A stretch of DNA of 64,000 nt from Rhodophyticola porphyridii (GCF_003688285.1 NZ_RCNT01000001.1:806001-870000); one strand, 5' to 3'; counted from the first letter of the stretch, positions 1-8,339 are shown. Translations and numbers: made by a program. Notes: generated from the sequence alone by a model not told the origin.

Positions 1-171
1 GACCAGATGCAGGATCCCGTCGCGACGCCGAGAACCAGTGCAACGCCTGCCTGCCGGCCGGCCATGCAGCATTGCCTCGCGGGAGATGGCCAGAGTGACC
101 GGACCAGGGCTCGCCTGTGCAACGAGGGCAGCGGCAAGGACGGGAGCGAGCAGGAGAAGGATCTCGGTTAA
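1..171 (-). pseudogene. LysE-family exporter, broken and partial
   Basis: Read on the minus strand, positions 171 down to about 53 give a hydrophobic segment followed by ASPGPVTLAISREAML and HGRPAG. This is the N-terminal pattern of LysE/RhtB amino-acid exporters, in which a PGP motif follows the first membrane helix. After HGRPAG the frame breaks at a duplicated tetranucleotide (GCCTGCCT on the plus strand, 45-52). The next frame continues the family pattern as VALVLGVATGS. No ATG precedes the conserved part, so the 5' end is also missing or uses another start. The gene runs off the left edge of the window. The family assignment is by motif; the frameshift is seen directly. Confidence 0.55.
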
Positions 172-396
172 CCTTCTCAGAAACCACCTTGTTGTCGACG
201 TCACTCCGCAAGATGCAGTGACTGCATTGTTGGGGGCAAACGAATATGAGGTCGAGATACAAGGGCAGACTTGCGACGCCTATTATCTAGGGTGGTGCAG
301 TGGCTTCAGGCTCGACCCGGACTCGCTCTACGTGTGTTATGCAGAAAATGGTAATATATCTTCAGCCGGGCACATCCAGCATTGAGCTATGCGCCT

Positions 397-600
397 TCAC
401 CGGACGCTTACGCGCAACCGATCCGTCCATGCGAAGGACGTTAACTGCGATCCCTGATCGGTGTTCATGATCTCGGGACTGCCGAACTTGTGGGCTGCTT
501 CGTTCAACGCCTCGACACAGAAGTCGGCTTCCAGCGTGTTCGAGATGCGCCAGACCAGCACCTTGCGGGTAAACCAGTCGATGATCGCGACCAGATAGAG
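397..600 (-). pseudogene. IS3-family transposase (OrfB) fragment
   Basis: The minus strand from 600 to 397 encodes about 67 residues typical of the DDE integrase core of IS3-group OrfB proteins. It contains LYLVAIIDWFTRKVLVWRIS with the first catalytic Asp, and later NTDQGSQ with the second Asp. The reading ends at a stop shortly after the WTDRLR stretch, so the third catalytic acidic residue and the C-terminus are missing. The N-terminal helix-turn-helix and OrfA are also absent. Sequence either side does not continue the element and I see no terminal inverted repeats. It is a dead remnant in a debris-rich region. Confidence 0.75.
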
Positions 601-691
601 GAAAGTAAGCCTGCTTTATGGTAGCTTGGCACGCGGTAGCGACTTCTAGTGCGCGCGGCCGCACAGAAATTGAACTACTCGGGGCAGATCA

Positions 692-1129
692 ATGAAGGAA
701 CATCGCTCACTTGTCGCAAGCATAGTCATGGCCACGACAGGCTTTTCTGTTGCTCATGCAAACGCTGAGCTGGTGGCACACTGTGGCGCGTCGGAGGGGC
801 GTGGCTACTTTTTCTTTGATGAGCTCTTCAATCCAAATGGTCCAGCCTGGGAGACTGATGGCATTAGCGGCGGACGCATCATTCTCGTTCGCGAGGGTGA
901 CAACTGGGATATTCTTTTCGGTGATGCCGTCGGCAGCTTTGGTTATCGGCAGGATGGCGCAACCGTCGTCCTCTTGAGCAACACCGGCGACTACATCACT
1001 GTTGGAGCGTTCACCGAAAATTATGTCGAGACCTACACTTTCAATCTCAGAGACAACGAGGTGGTTTGGACATGCCACAAGACAGGCCCCATACCCAAGG
1101 TGGCTATCTACCGCGCGGATTGCGGCTAG
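692..1129 (+). CDS. hypothetical exported protein, 145 aa
   Basis: The product starts with a short basic segment and a hydrophobic stretch (residues 7-20) ending in a plausible signal peptidase I site after AHA. The mature part of about 120 residues has four cysteines, of which the HCGA, WTCHK and final ADCG cysteines could form disulfides in the periplasm. It is rich in aromatic and beta-strand-type residues (GRGYFFFDE, GYRQDGATVVLLSN). I do not recognise a family. It sits alone between IS debris and a small zinc-ribbon gene, so it may belong to an island next to the tRNA-Ser element. Function unknown. Confidence 0.65.
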   Translation: MKEHRSLVASIVMATTGFSVAHANAELVAHCGASEGRGYFFFDELFNPNGPAWETDGISGGRIILVREGDNWDILFGDAVGSFGYRQDGATVVLLSNTGDYITVGAFTENYVETYTFNLRDNEVVWTCHKTGPIPKVAIYRADCG

Positions 1130-1229
1130 AAGGTCCAACGTCACCTCTCAATGCAAAGTCAGACTATCGAACGTTGTCTTTTCAAAGATATAACCCGCCT
1201 TTGGGTGACCGAAAACCAAAGGAGGCGCC

Positions 1230-1514
1230 ATGCCCGGACCTGACCCCGACCGCCTCTTGATCGAGGAACATAACCCTCGCTTCGCTCGCGTCTGCTTTCA
1301 GGCCTATGACTGGACCGGGAACAACGGGAATCGCCGCAAGCGGGCCATGGCCATCCTGCGCCGCCTTCGCTGGGGAACGTGGCGGTGTCGGGGCTGCGGC
1401 GATGAACTGCCCGACTATGTGAGGGCCGACGCGCTCTATTGCGGGAACAAGTGTCGAAAGAAGGCGGCGCGGGAACGGCGGGCAGCGCGCTCTGCGGGGT
1501 GCTGCGACGCCTGA
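1230..1514 (+). CDS. small zinc-ribbon-like protein, 94 aa
   Basis: A strong ribosome binding site (AGGAGG at 1219-1224) precedes the ATG. The C-terminal half has CRGCGDELPDYV followed by ALYCGNKCRKKAARERR. The CxxC plus CxxxC arrangement would hold one zinc ion and is followed by a very basic tail, as in small nucleic-acid-binding treble-clef or ribbon proteins. The N-terminal 45 residues are basic and unrelated to anything I recognise. The gene lies about 120 bp outside the left attachment repeat of the tRNA-Ser element, so it belongs to the flanking sequence, possibly an older island. Role unknown; nucleic-acid binding is an inference from the cysteine pattern. Confidence 0.7.
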   Translation: MPGPDPDRLLIEEHNPRFARVCFQAYDWTGNNGNRRKRAMAILRRLRWGTWRCRGCGDELPDYVRADALYCGNKCRKKAARERRAARSAGCCDA

Positions 1515-1562
1515 CCGCACGGGCTTAGGTTCCCGCGAATTACGGGGCAGTCCGCGCCACGC

Positions 1563-1583
1563 TGGGGGATATTGTGGGGGATA
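1563..1583 (+). repeat. two 12-bp-period TGGGGGATA repeats
   Basis: TGGGGGATA occurs at 1563-1571 and again at 1575-1583, so the repeat period is 12 bp. The sister element's TGTGyAGCAAA repeats have the same 12-bp period. They resemble integrase arm-type sites, but of a different sequence, so they may mark the end of a second, older element outside the tRNA-Ser insertion. The repeats are seen directly; the role is inferred. Confidence 0.5.
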
Positions 1584-1637
1584 AGATTTGGGGTAATTCG
1601 GAATTCCTATTGAAAATCATTTACTTAAAATGATGGT

Positions 1638-1652
1638 ATGGCGGAGACGAAG
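1638..1652 (+). repeat. left attachment repeat of the tRNA-Ser element
   Basis: The 15-bp sequence ATGGCGGAGACGAAG is identical to the tRNA-Ser(GCT) 3' end at 9668-9682. The match stops abruptly on both sides, so it is an attachment-site copy and not a second tRNA gene. Confidence 0.88.
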
Positions 1653-1725
1653 TCCGAAAGTTATTGTTTATCAGTTACTTAAGTGATTGATTTTGCTGGG
1701 CGCGGGATTTCTGAGTGTTGCGGAT

Positions 1726-1748
1726 TGTGCAGCAAAGTGTGTAGCAAA
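1726..1748 (+). repeat. two TGTGyAGCAAA arm-type repeats, left end
   Basis: TGTGCAGCAAA (1726-1736) and TGTGTAGCAAA (1738-1748) are spaced 12 bp apart, about 75 bp inside the left attachment repeat. The same 11-mer occurs three times with the same spacing at 9546-9580 near the right end and integrase start. Iterated sites inside both ends fit arm-type binding sites of a tyrosine integrase. Confidence 0.7.
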
Positions 1749-2105
1749 GATGGCGTGTGTGTCGTTTTGAAGGGCGAAGCTTAGCTTGCGTCACCTTCCG
1801 GTCTATACCCATTGGCTTGCAACCGTGCGGCGAAGCAGGTCCATTTCAACCACTGCTAACCTAGGCTAGTGTCCCGAAGTCGCTGATCCTCAAAGGGCGT
1901 TTCCAGGTTCATAACGGACGGGTAGTGGCCCTCCGCAGATCGCAATCTGAACAGCAACCTCAAAGGCAAACCGCGAACACAACCAGGCGAGTAGCCAACT
2001 CAGTGTTGCAGCAGGTCCCAACAATGTGGATGATCTGCGGAAATCAAAACGAAGCGCAACAGCCACTCTTGGCGCGAGGTTTGCTTGCATAACGGGTCAT
2101 AGAGA

Positions 2106-2990
2106 TTGTCCACAATTCACCGTCCAAACCTTCGCAGGCCAACATACGGTTCCATTACGCAAGGTACTGTTTTCTCGTGCGCCCACGCCGCAAGATACGA
2201 GGGATGTGAGGTTTTCGGACTGGCTATAACCGCACGATGTGACGTCGCGCAGCAGAAATACCCTGTATTAAACTACTTGCCAGTAGTTAGTTTGGCGGAC
2301 TGGTTGCGACGAGATGGCTTGGACATACTTGCCGAAACAGAGGGAAATGAACAAGACGGCCAACTCAGAAAGATGCTCCGCCAAGCTAATGTCTCCGAAA
2401 CCCTACCGTTATCTGTACCGTTAGAGCGGATCGCAGAATTAAATTTTCCTTTAGACCAAGGAAGCAAAGCTGAGAAGGCAGCAGCAACTCGATTTCACTC
2501 TCTGGTTCAAGAAATATCTGAGTTCGACACCCTTCGAGACAAGGGAACTGATGCACAATATAATTGGTTCTGCCAAAACCGGAAACCAAAAGTTGTTGAA
2601 ATTGTTAAACGCTTGAGCAGGCACGCTGTACTAGGACACTATCTTTTTGAAACACTTTCTTACGAAGGTGAGTTCTCCCAGGGATACGTTTGTCTACTTC
2701 GTGAAGTTAACACCCTCCCGAGAACAATCGCGGAGCGATTGGGCGCTGGGCTTGATCGGGCAAGCTACGACAGTCTGTGTGGTGGTGATCGCCACAGCAC
2801 CATGTCACTACAGATAGGAAACGACGATCTTGCGATGCCGATAGCCGAGATTGCCTCACCCACTATGGAGCATGTTCTACAAGTATTCTCTAACCTGTTT
2901 GGGAGGATCGGCATAGCTGATCCAGACGAAGAAGTCATTGGCGGAATTGTCGATGCTTGTGTAGTGGAAAGCTCAGGAGAGCAAGGATGA
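2106..2990 (+). CDS. unknown 294-aa protein, first gene of a helicase pair
   Basis: I do not recognise this family. The reading frame has a stop immediately before a TTG codon at 2106, so TTG is the only early start, with a weak AGAGA upstream. The N-terminal third contains YGSITQGTVFSC and LAITARCDVAQQK followed by a hydrophobic YLPVVSLADWL stretch. This has the look of a small enzymatic or sensor domain with a conserved Cys-Asp pair. The C-terminal two thirds look alpha-helical with no membrane segments. It overlaps the helicase gene by ATGA, so the two are translationally coupled and likely act together. Base composition is clearly lower in GC than the chromosome, indicating recent transfer. 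Defence against phage or plasmids is an inference from context. Confidence 0.75.
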   Translation: MSTIHRPNLRRPTYGSITQGTVFSCAHAARYEGCEVFGLAITARCDVAQQKYPVLNYLPVVSLADWLRRDGLDILAETEGNEQDGQLRKMLRQANVSETLPLSVPLERIAELNFPLDQGSKAEKAAATRFHSLVQEISEFDTLRDKGTDAQYNWFCQNRKPKVVEIVKRLSRHAVLGHYLFETLSYEGEFSQGYVCLLREVNTLPRTIAERLGAGLDRASYDSLCGGDRHSTMSLQIGNDDLAMPIAEIASPTMEHVLQVFSNLFGRIGIADPDEEVIGGIVDACVVESSGEQG

Positions 2991-5290
2991 AGTACATTTG
3001 CATAGATGATGGCGCCGTAGCCGAGCTTGTCTCTGGCAGACAATTTCAGTCAATTGATTTTGAAGAAGGTGCTGATCTGATCAAATCACTTTCTGGCATC
3101 GGTGCCTTCATGGTCAAGAGTGGTCGAATTACGCATTTTCAGGACTCGGATGGAGTATTCGTTTGCACGGCTGGCGCATGGAAGAAGAAGAAATATTTGC
3201 TCATTGACTGTGAGCAATCCCAAATTTTCTCTCAATTGCCGAAGAGCGACTCTCTCGTTTCATTTCAGAAGCTGCTACGATTCTGCACCAAGCTATGGAC
3301 GAATGGCGTTTATAATCATTCTGAGAAGGTGATCAGCGGAACTTCAAAAGCCGTACTCTTTCCCTTCAATTATTCCGCTAACTCTGGATTTCGCATTGCT
3401 ATTGAGCGAGAGCCAGCAAAGGAACGTTTAGCCAAAAGGGATATGCATGGCCACTTCTTGCTGGTCTACAAATCTGGAACGTCCGGAGCGGACTCGGCGA
3501 AAGAGATCGCAAACGATGGAAATCTAAAAAAGGCGTTTGATAGACTCCCTGACATCTACCGGGAGATTCAGAAGACTGTCTCTGACACCAGTGTGATAGG
3601 CGACGGTAACCAGTTGGCGACAACAGACTTGGGTGGATCACCTCCGACATCTCGACCAGCACATTTACCATTTGAGCACTGGGGCCCCCTGCTCACGAAC
3701 CAACAAAGGAAGTTCATACAGGCTCCTGTTGAAACAGCACATAGGCTGCAGGGACCTGCCGGTACGGGAAAGACACTATCCCTAATTTTGCGCACCATTC
3801 ATATACTTCGGACAGCGGAAAAAAAGAAGCGGACTTGTCATGCTCTTCTTGTAACCCACAGCGAGGCCACTCGAGAGGCAATTCAGAACACGCTCTCGGT
3901 GGTCGACCACGCTCACTTCCAAGATAGAGACAGAAGAACAGAGGCCGTTGCGCTTTCAGTCGAGACCTTAGCATCACTTTGCGCGAACTTCCTAAGTCAG
4001 TCGATTAGTGAAACCGAGTTCATTGATCGAGATGCGCAAGACTCGAAGGTCTTACAGGAGCTATATATTGAGCAAGCCATTTCTTCGTCGCGCAAGAGTG
4101 ATTTTTCCTCGTTCAAGAAACACCTCAGTGGGGAACTTCGAGGTCTATTTGAGGGTACTTCGGACACTGACTTGGCCCCGCTATTTCAGCATGAAATTAG
4201 CGTTCTAATCAAAGGCCGAGCCGGGGAGTCGTTCGACATTTACAAGAATTGCCCATCTCTATCTTTTGGATTACCAGTTCGAAATGAAGCTGATAAAGGT
4301 TTCATTTTCACGGTTTTTCAGAAGTACCAAGGCCAATTGGCAGCCAATAGCCAGTTCGATACGGACGATGTCGTTATCTCTGCTGTTGGGCAGCTGGATA
4401 CTCCGATTTGGCGGCGACGGCGAGACCGGGAAGGATATGACTTCATAGCAATCGACGAAACGCATTTGTTCAATATCAATGAGCTACAAGTCTTTCACCA
4501 TTTTTCGAGAGACGCTGAGCATTTGCCGATATCGTTCACGGTGGATCAGGCGCAGGCGGTTGGAGATCGGGGTTGGGATGATGCAAGTGCATTTTCGGAA
4601 GCCCTAGTTGGCGATGAGACAGTGAAAGCCAACGAAACCACCTTTACTGCAGTGTTTAGGAGTTCGCCCGACATTCGTGATTTTTGTCACTCTGTACTTG
4701 CATCTGGTGCAACACTTTTCTCGAGTTTTCCTAATACGCTTTCGGGTTCTCAGAGTACTTTTACTAGAGATGATGAAAGGCGGTCACAGGTGATCACCTA
4801 TGACGAGTACCCGGATGATGAAACAATGTTTGAGGCGGCATTTGTACATGCTGAAGACTTGTTGAAGAAGACTGAATCAACTCGTCCAGAGGTGCTGATA
4901 ACTAGCTTGTCAGAAGATGTGATCAAAGGTCTACGCTCGATTTCAGAAGCCAAAAACAAGCCTGTGACCATTCTGGATAGGCGAGGCGACTATGTTCGAG
5001 TCGAACAAGCGGAGAAGGCTGGGCACATTGTATTGGGGCATGCTGACTTTGTGGGTGGGCTTGAGTTCAATGTGGTCGTGATCGTCGGCGTAGACAAAGG
5101 ACGCGTTCCATTTGAAGGGGAAGCCGAAGATTCAAACTCACGGAGTTTCTTGTCATATGTCGCACACAACCGGCTGTATGTCGCTGCTTCGCGAGCGAAA
5201 TACGCCTTAAGTCTTCTTGGAGTAAAATCGCGAGGACCAAGCAAACTGCTTGATGTTGCTCGCTCCCAGCAGTTGATCAAAGCGTCCTGA
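2987..5290 (+). CDS. UvrD/Rep-like superfamily 1 helicase, 767 aa
   Basis: The start is set at the ATG overlapping the upstream stop as ATGA, with AGGAGAGCAAGG before it. The first 220 residues are unlike known helicases and may be a partner or sensor domain. The helicase core follows: LTNQQRKFI (Q-motif-like), Walker A GPAGTGKT at residues 256-263, Walker B DETH at 490-493, a motif III-like FTVDQAQAV, a motif IV-like VFRSSPDIRDF, a motif V-like GLEFNVVVIVG, and motif VI YVAASRAKYAL near 731-741. This is a complete SF1A set, so ATP-driven translocation or unwinding is well supported. No nuclease motif is evident. It is coupled to the 294-aa gene on a mobile element and shares its AT-rich composition. 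The pair is not Gabija, whose helicase partners an OLD-family nuclease. Confidence 0.85.
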   Translation: MKYICIDDGAVAELVSGRQFQSIDFEEGADLIKSLSGIGAFMVKSGRITHFQDSDGVFVCTAGAWKKKKYLLIDCEQSQIFSQLPKSDSLVSFQKLLRFCTKLWTNGVYNHSEKVISGTSKAVLFPFNYSANSGFRIAIEREPAKERLAKRDMHGHFLLVYKSGTSGADSAKEIANDGNLKKAFDRLPDIYREIQKTVSDTSVIGDGNQLATTDLGGSPPTSRPAHLPFEHWGPLLTNQQRKFIQAPVETAHRLQGPAGTGKTLSLILRTIHILRTAEKKKRTCHALLVTHSEATREAIQNTLSVVDHAHFQDRDRRTEAVALSVETLASLCANFLSQSISETEFIDRDAQDSKVLQELYIEQAISSSRKSDFSSFKKHLSGELRGLFEGTSDTDLAPLFQHEISVLIKGRAGESFDIYKNCPSLSFGLPVRNEADKGFIFTVFQKYQGQLAANSQFDTDDVVISAVGQLDTPIWRRRRDREGYDFIAIDETHLFNINELQVFHHFSRDAEHLPISFTVDQAQAVGDRGWDDASAFSEALVGDETVKANETTFTAVFRSSPDIRDFCHSVLASGATLFSSFPNTLSGSQSTFTRDDERRSQVITYDEYPDDETMFEAAFVHAEDLLKKTESTRPEVLITSLSEDVIKGLRSISEAKNKPVTILDRRGDYVRVEQAEKAGHIVLGHADFVGGLEFNVVVIVGVDKGRVPFEGEAEDSNSRSFLSYVAHNRLYVAASRAKYALSLLGVKSRGPSKLLDVARSQQLIKAS

Positions 5291-5433
5291 CTTGGTTTCT
5301 GGGAGTAACGCCCAAATTGGCCTTGGGGCCGTCGCTCCAAGCGCTTGGTTTCTCAGTACGTCTCAAAAGCAGGATTGGGGTTTGCTACCTGTATCCGGCA
5401 CCGTCAAGGAGGTCCCGGCACGTCGCAGGCTGA

Positions 5434-7518
5434 TCACAACCCCAAGCCCCGCTTCCTGCCAAGCATCCAGTCCACACCTCCGCCCGGCAGCCCTACGCCG
5501 CCGATCTGTTGCCCCATCCTTCGTTCCAGAGCGTCGTTCCAGGGGACGAGGCTGAAGCCCATGCCGTTGTCGATCATGGCGAAGCGTCCGCTGGGGAGTT
5601 GGGTGCTGCCGACCAGTTCTCCGCCGAAGCGGCTGCCGGGTTTGACTTGGGTCCAGTCGCGGCCGCGTTCCGCTGCCATGGCGCGGCCGACCCGGTCGAT
5701 CTCGCGGGCTTCCAGCCTCTGGACGAGGTCGCGCGGTGCGCGGACGCGGCCTTCATCGAGGTCTCGCACGTCGTTGCGTTGGACGAGGACCTGCTTGCGG
5801 CGCTCGATGGCTCGCTTCATCTCCAAGCCGAAGCCTGCCTCTCGCAGATCGGGGCTGCCTTGTCGCATCAACTCCTTGTCGAGCCAGGTCGCGCCGTCAT
5901 GGGTGACCTGTTTGTCCAGCCCGATTGGTGACAGCATCTCCACCTTCGCGCCGGCGCCGTGCCATTTCCGGTCATATGCAAGTCCGCGCTCGGGGAGGTC
6001 CTGCGGGACCTTCCAGTGATCCTCGCTCCAGCGTTCGACGATCCCGGCGCGGCGCAGGGCCTCGAGGCGGCGCACATGGGCGGCGACGAAGCGCTCAGGG
6101 TCGGGCGTGACCTTCTCGGCCCGGGCGATCTCGATGTGCCGGGACGGGTGATAGGTACCGCCACTGCCCGTTGCGGCGAGGATGTTTCGGTCGGCGGCAC
6201 GGGTGTCCGTCGGTGGCGGCGCGGCGGCCACAATCACGCCGCGGCCGATGCCGTCGCAGCGATCCGCGCGAAGCTCGATCTGGTGCACACGCCCGTCCGT
6301 GCCGTCGATCACCAGCTGTACCCGGTCGCCATTGCCGTCGCCGGCGAGGTCACGCGCCAGCACCCGGCCGGTGATCCGGTCTCGCAGCTTGTCCCGGTGA
6401 ACCGCCAGTTGGGATATGCCGCGCGCCTCGTTGAGGTCGTTCCCGTCCAGCGCCCTGTGCATTGACTTGATGATGTCCTCGCGCTCGCCCAGTGCACGCA
6501 AGGCACCTTCGGCACGGTCGGAGATGTGCCATTCGCCGGGCCGCACTTCCGTCGCCAGCCCCATCTTCTCGAGCCGCCGGGCGCGGGCGATCAGGAGCGC
6601 GCGGTTGCGCTTCATCGTCTCCAGCGTGTCGTGATCCGGGCGCAGATCGGCGAACTCGTTGGCGGCCTCCTGCTCGGCAATCAGCATGCGGTCGAGCCGC
6701 GTGAAGCGGTCCGTCTCGATCTCCCGGCGCAGCTGATCGGTCACCTCCAACTCGGTCTGGCGACCCAGTTCCAGCGTCACGATCTCGCTTGCTCGTTCGC
6801 GGATGCCATGCGCGATGTAGTCGCCCGCGATGTTCAGGATCTTCCCCTGGTCGGTCACGCCGCGGACCAAAATGTGCGTGTGCGGATGCCCGGTATTGTA
6901 GTGATCGACGGCGATCCACTCGAGCCGCGTCTGCAAATCGGCCTCCATCTGGACCATCAGGTCGCGGGTGGTCTGGCGCAGGTCGGAGAGATCGACGCCG
7001 ACCTCGGCGGAGACGATGAAGCGGAACTGGTGCCGGTCCTCGCGGCCACGGTCGAGAAAATCTCGACCGTCGACGGCGTCCTCAGTCGCGGAATAGACCT
7101 TGCCGCGTTCGCCGTCACGCGTGACGCCGTCGCGTTCGAGGTAGCGCACATGCGCGTCCACCGCTTTGGCGCTGACGAAGGACCGCCCGCGTGCCGCGCC
7201 GCGCTGCGGGTTCAGCTTCACGATCCGCGCCTTCACCGTCACCCGCCGGGCGCGCGTCCGGCTGCCATCCGGGCCGCGCGACCACGGGTTCCGGCCCTTC
7301 AACTCAGCCGCCACTTTGGCACCCCGGCCGCGCGCGTTGAACCGTCCGCTCGCACCCCTCTTTCCGGCCAGCCGGTTCGGATCGCCACCCGCGCGGCGCA
7401 CGGCCTGGTGTACCTCGGCGAGGAAGCCCTGCGGCTTGCGGCGCACGCGCGGCGGCCTCGGCTGATGGTCCCGGGGTTTGCCGGGACGAATTCGGAACTC
7501 GGTCTCGTCGCGGGTCAT
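5434..7518 (-). CDS. VirD2-like relaxase with DUF3363-type C-terminus
   Basis: This is the DNA-nicking protein for conjugative mobilization. The ATG at 7518 is chosen because upstream codons read as low-complexity sequence, giving 694 aa. A basic N-terminal region of about 120 residues precedes the relaxase fold. The metal-binding triad of the family is visible as HPHTH, with His at residues 211, 213 and 215, after a YLERDGVTRDG stretch typical of this group. The C-terminal half carries the DRVQLVIDGTDGRVHQIEL beta-rich segment found in DUF3363 relaxases. Base composition is high-GC, unlike the cargo genes downstream. No coupling protein or mating-pair genes are nearby, so transfer would need a helper element. 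A candidate oriT lies 240-270 bp upstream. Confidence 0.85.
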   Translation of the reverse strand: MTRDETEFRIRPGKPRDHQPRPPRVRRKPQGFLAEVHQAVRRAGGDPNRLAGKRGASGRFNARGRGAKVAAELKGRNPWSRGPDGSRTRARRVTVKARIVKLNPQRGAARGRSFVSAKAVDAHVRYLERDGVTRDGERGKVYSATEDAVDGRDFLDRGREDRHQFRFIVSAEVGVDLSDLRQTTRDLMVQMEADLQTRLEWIAVDHYNTGHPHTHILVRGVTDQGKILNIAGDYIAHGIRERASEIVTLELGRQTELEVTDQLRREIETDRFTRLDRMLIAEQEAANEFADLRPDHDTLETMKRNRALLIARARRLEKMGLATEVRPGEWHISDRAEGALRALGEREDIIKSMHRALDGNDLNEARGISQLAVHRDKLRDRITGRVLARDLAGDGNGDRVQLVIDGTDGRVHQIELRADRCDGIGRGVIVAAAPPPTDTRAADRNILAATGSGGTYHPSRHIEIARAEKVTPDPERFVAAHVRRLEALRRAGIVERWSEDHWKVPQDLPERGLAYDRKWHGAGAKVEMLSPIGLDKQVTHDGATWLDKELMRQGSPDLREAGFGLEMKRAIERRKQVLVQRNDVRDLDEGRVRAPRDLVQRLEAREIDRVGRAMAAERGRDWTQVKPGSRFGGELVGSTQLPSGRFAMIDNGMGFSLVPWNDALERRMGQQIGGVGLPGGGVDWMLGRKRGLGL

Positions 7519-8042
7519 GGCCTGACGATTGGAGGTGCGTGGGGACGGATCAAGGGCCGTCCGAGGGTCATCGCAGCGTGGCGTGCAAAGACAGGCCCTG
7601 GCGTAGGTTGCTCCCCGGTTGCGGCGCCGCGTGGCAGGAAAGAGCATTGAATTCATTGAAGAAAGTGTCGAAGCCTGCCGCACGAAATTCGCACGCCGAC
7701 CCCGACAGAGTCCAAAAAACAATGTGCAGACAACAGCTTAGGGCCAAAGGCCCGGTCAGCGAGGAACTCGCTTTATCTTGCCATCCCTTCTGTTGTCCTT
7801 CGCGGCCCTCCCAGGTGAGCATTTCACGCTCTCCCAAAGGCCCAAACATGCAGACCCGGGCGAAGCTCGTCGACGCATGAGTCGTGATCCGGAAGTGACC
7901 GCCCAATTCAGGGCATAGACGACCTATTTCGGTCCAAGGCCGCGCGATCATCCCATCCGATTTACACGCTCTGACAGGCCGCTTTGCGCGGCGCGTTCGC
8001 TTGCTCTGCACAAGACGCACGCACCGCCTCATGCTGCTCGAC
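7519..8042. other. 524-bp non-coding region holding a candidate oriT
   Basis: The stretch lies between the divergent relaxase gene and a small plus-strand gene. ORFs in it have no coding character I can recognise. The notable content is the hairpin plus nick-like motif at 7742-7790; otherwise I see no clear structure. Confidence 0.5.
7742..7790 (+). other. candidate origin of transfer (oriT)
   Basis: A perfect 5-bp inverted repeat, GCGAG-gaa-CTCGC, occupies 7759-7771. It is followed two bases later by TATCTTGC (7774-7781), which resembles the (T/C)ATCCTGC nick region of MOB-P type origins. A second small palindrome, GGCC-aaa-GGCC, lies just upstream at 7742-7752. An inverted repeat immediately 5' of the nick region is the usual oriT layout, and the relaxase gene is the nearest neighbour. 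The sequence features are seen; the function is inferred. Confidence 0.4.
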
Positions 8043-8339
8043 ATGGCACCGTCACGCCTATCAACAACGCGCACTGAACCGGCTCAGCCGGTCGATGCCG
8101 CGCGGCTCGAGGCGGCCCTTCTGAAGGTCGCCGTGCTGGTCGCGGGGGACCCGGCATTCGCACCGATCTTCGAGCGTCTCGAGGCAGAACTGGCCGCGGC
8201 CGTGAAGAAAGAGACGCGGCTTTCGGAGGCGCAGCGACGGGCGCGGGAGCTGCTGGCTCAGAAGGCGATTCGGGCGACGAGTTCGGCAACCTGTTCCAGC
8301 GACGCGCCCTTGCCATACCGTTCCCGGTCAAGCCGGTGA
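8043..8339 (+). CDS. small hypothetical protein overlapping the integrase tail
   Basis: The product is about 98 aa. Its central part, DAARLEAALLKVAVLVAGDP followed by FAPIFERLEAELAAAVKK, is a well-formed pair of amphipathic helices. It ends in a short Ser-rich tail. I recall similar small helical proteins beside integrases in Rhodobacteraceae but cannot name a family. The 3' end overlaps the integrase gene by 82 bp in convergent orientation. The start could also be the ATG at 8031. It may be an element-specific regulator or excision accessory factor, but that is only a guess from position. Confidence 0.6.
   Translation: MAPSRLSTTRTEPAQPVDAARLEAALLKVAVLVAGDPAFAPIFERLEAELAAAVKKETRLSEAQRRARELLAQKAIRATSSATCSSDAPLPYRSRSSR

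Larger units (their letters stand above)
1515..2105. other. non-coding junction region at the left end of the element
   Basis: No convincing gene is present in this 591-bp stretch. It holds two TGGGGGATA repeats (1563-1583), the left 15-bp attachment repeat (1638-1652), two TGTGyAGCAAA repeats (1726-1748), and the sequence upstream of the cargo gene at 2106. The A+T content rises sharply from about 1590 onward, in line with the element border. Confidence 0.6.

Noticed and set aside
38-385. Open frame of 115 codons at the left edge
   Set aside because: Its first half lies antisense over the broken LysE gene and is Arg/Ala-rich shadow sequence. The second half (about 190-384) has no start signal and I could not match it to any family; it may be another fragment.
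1638-1652. Possible second or partial tRNA-Ser gene
   Set aside because: Only 15 bp match the tRNA 3' end and no cloverleaf follows, so it is an attachment-site copy.
6526-7650. 374-codon open frame antisense to the relaxase
   Set aside because: It has no recognisable domain and is the complement of the conserved HxH region of the relaxase.
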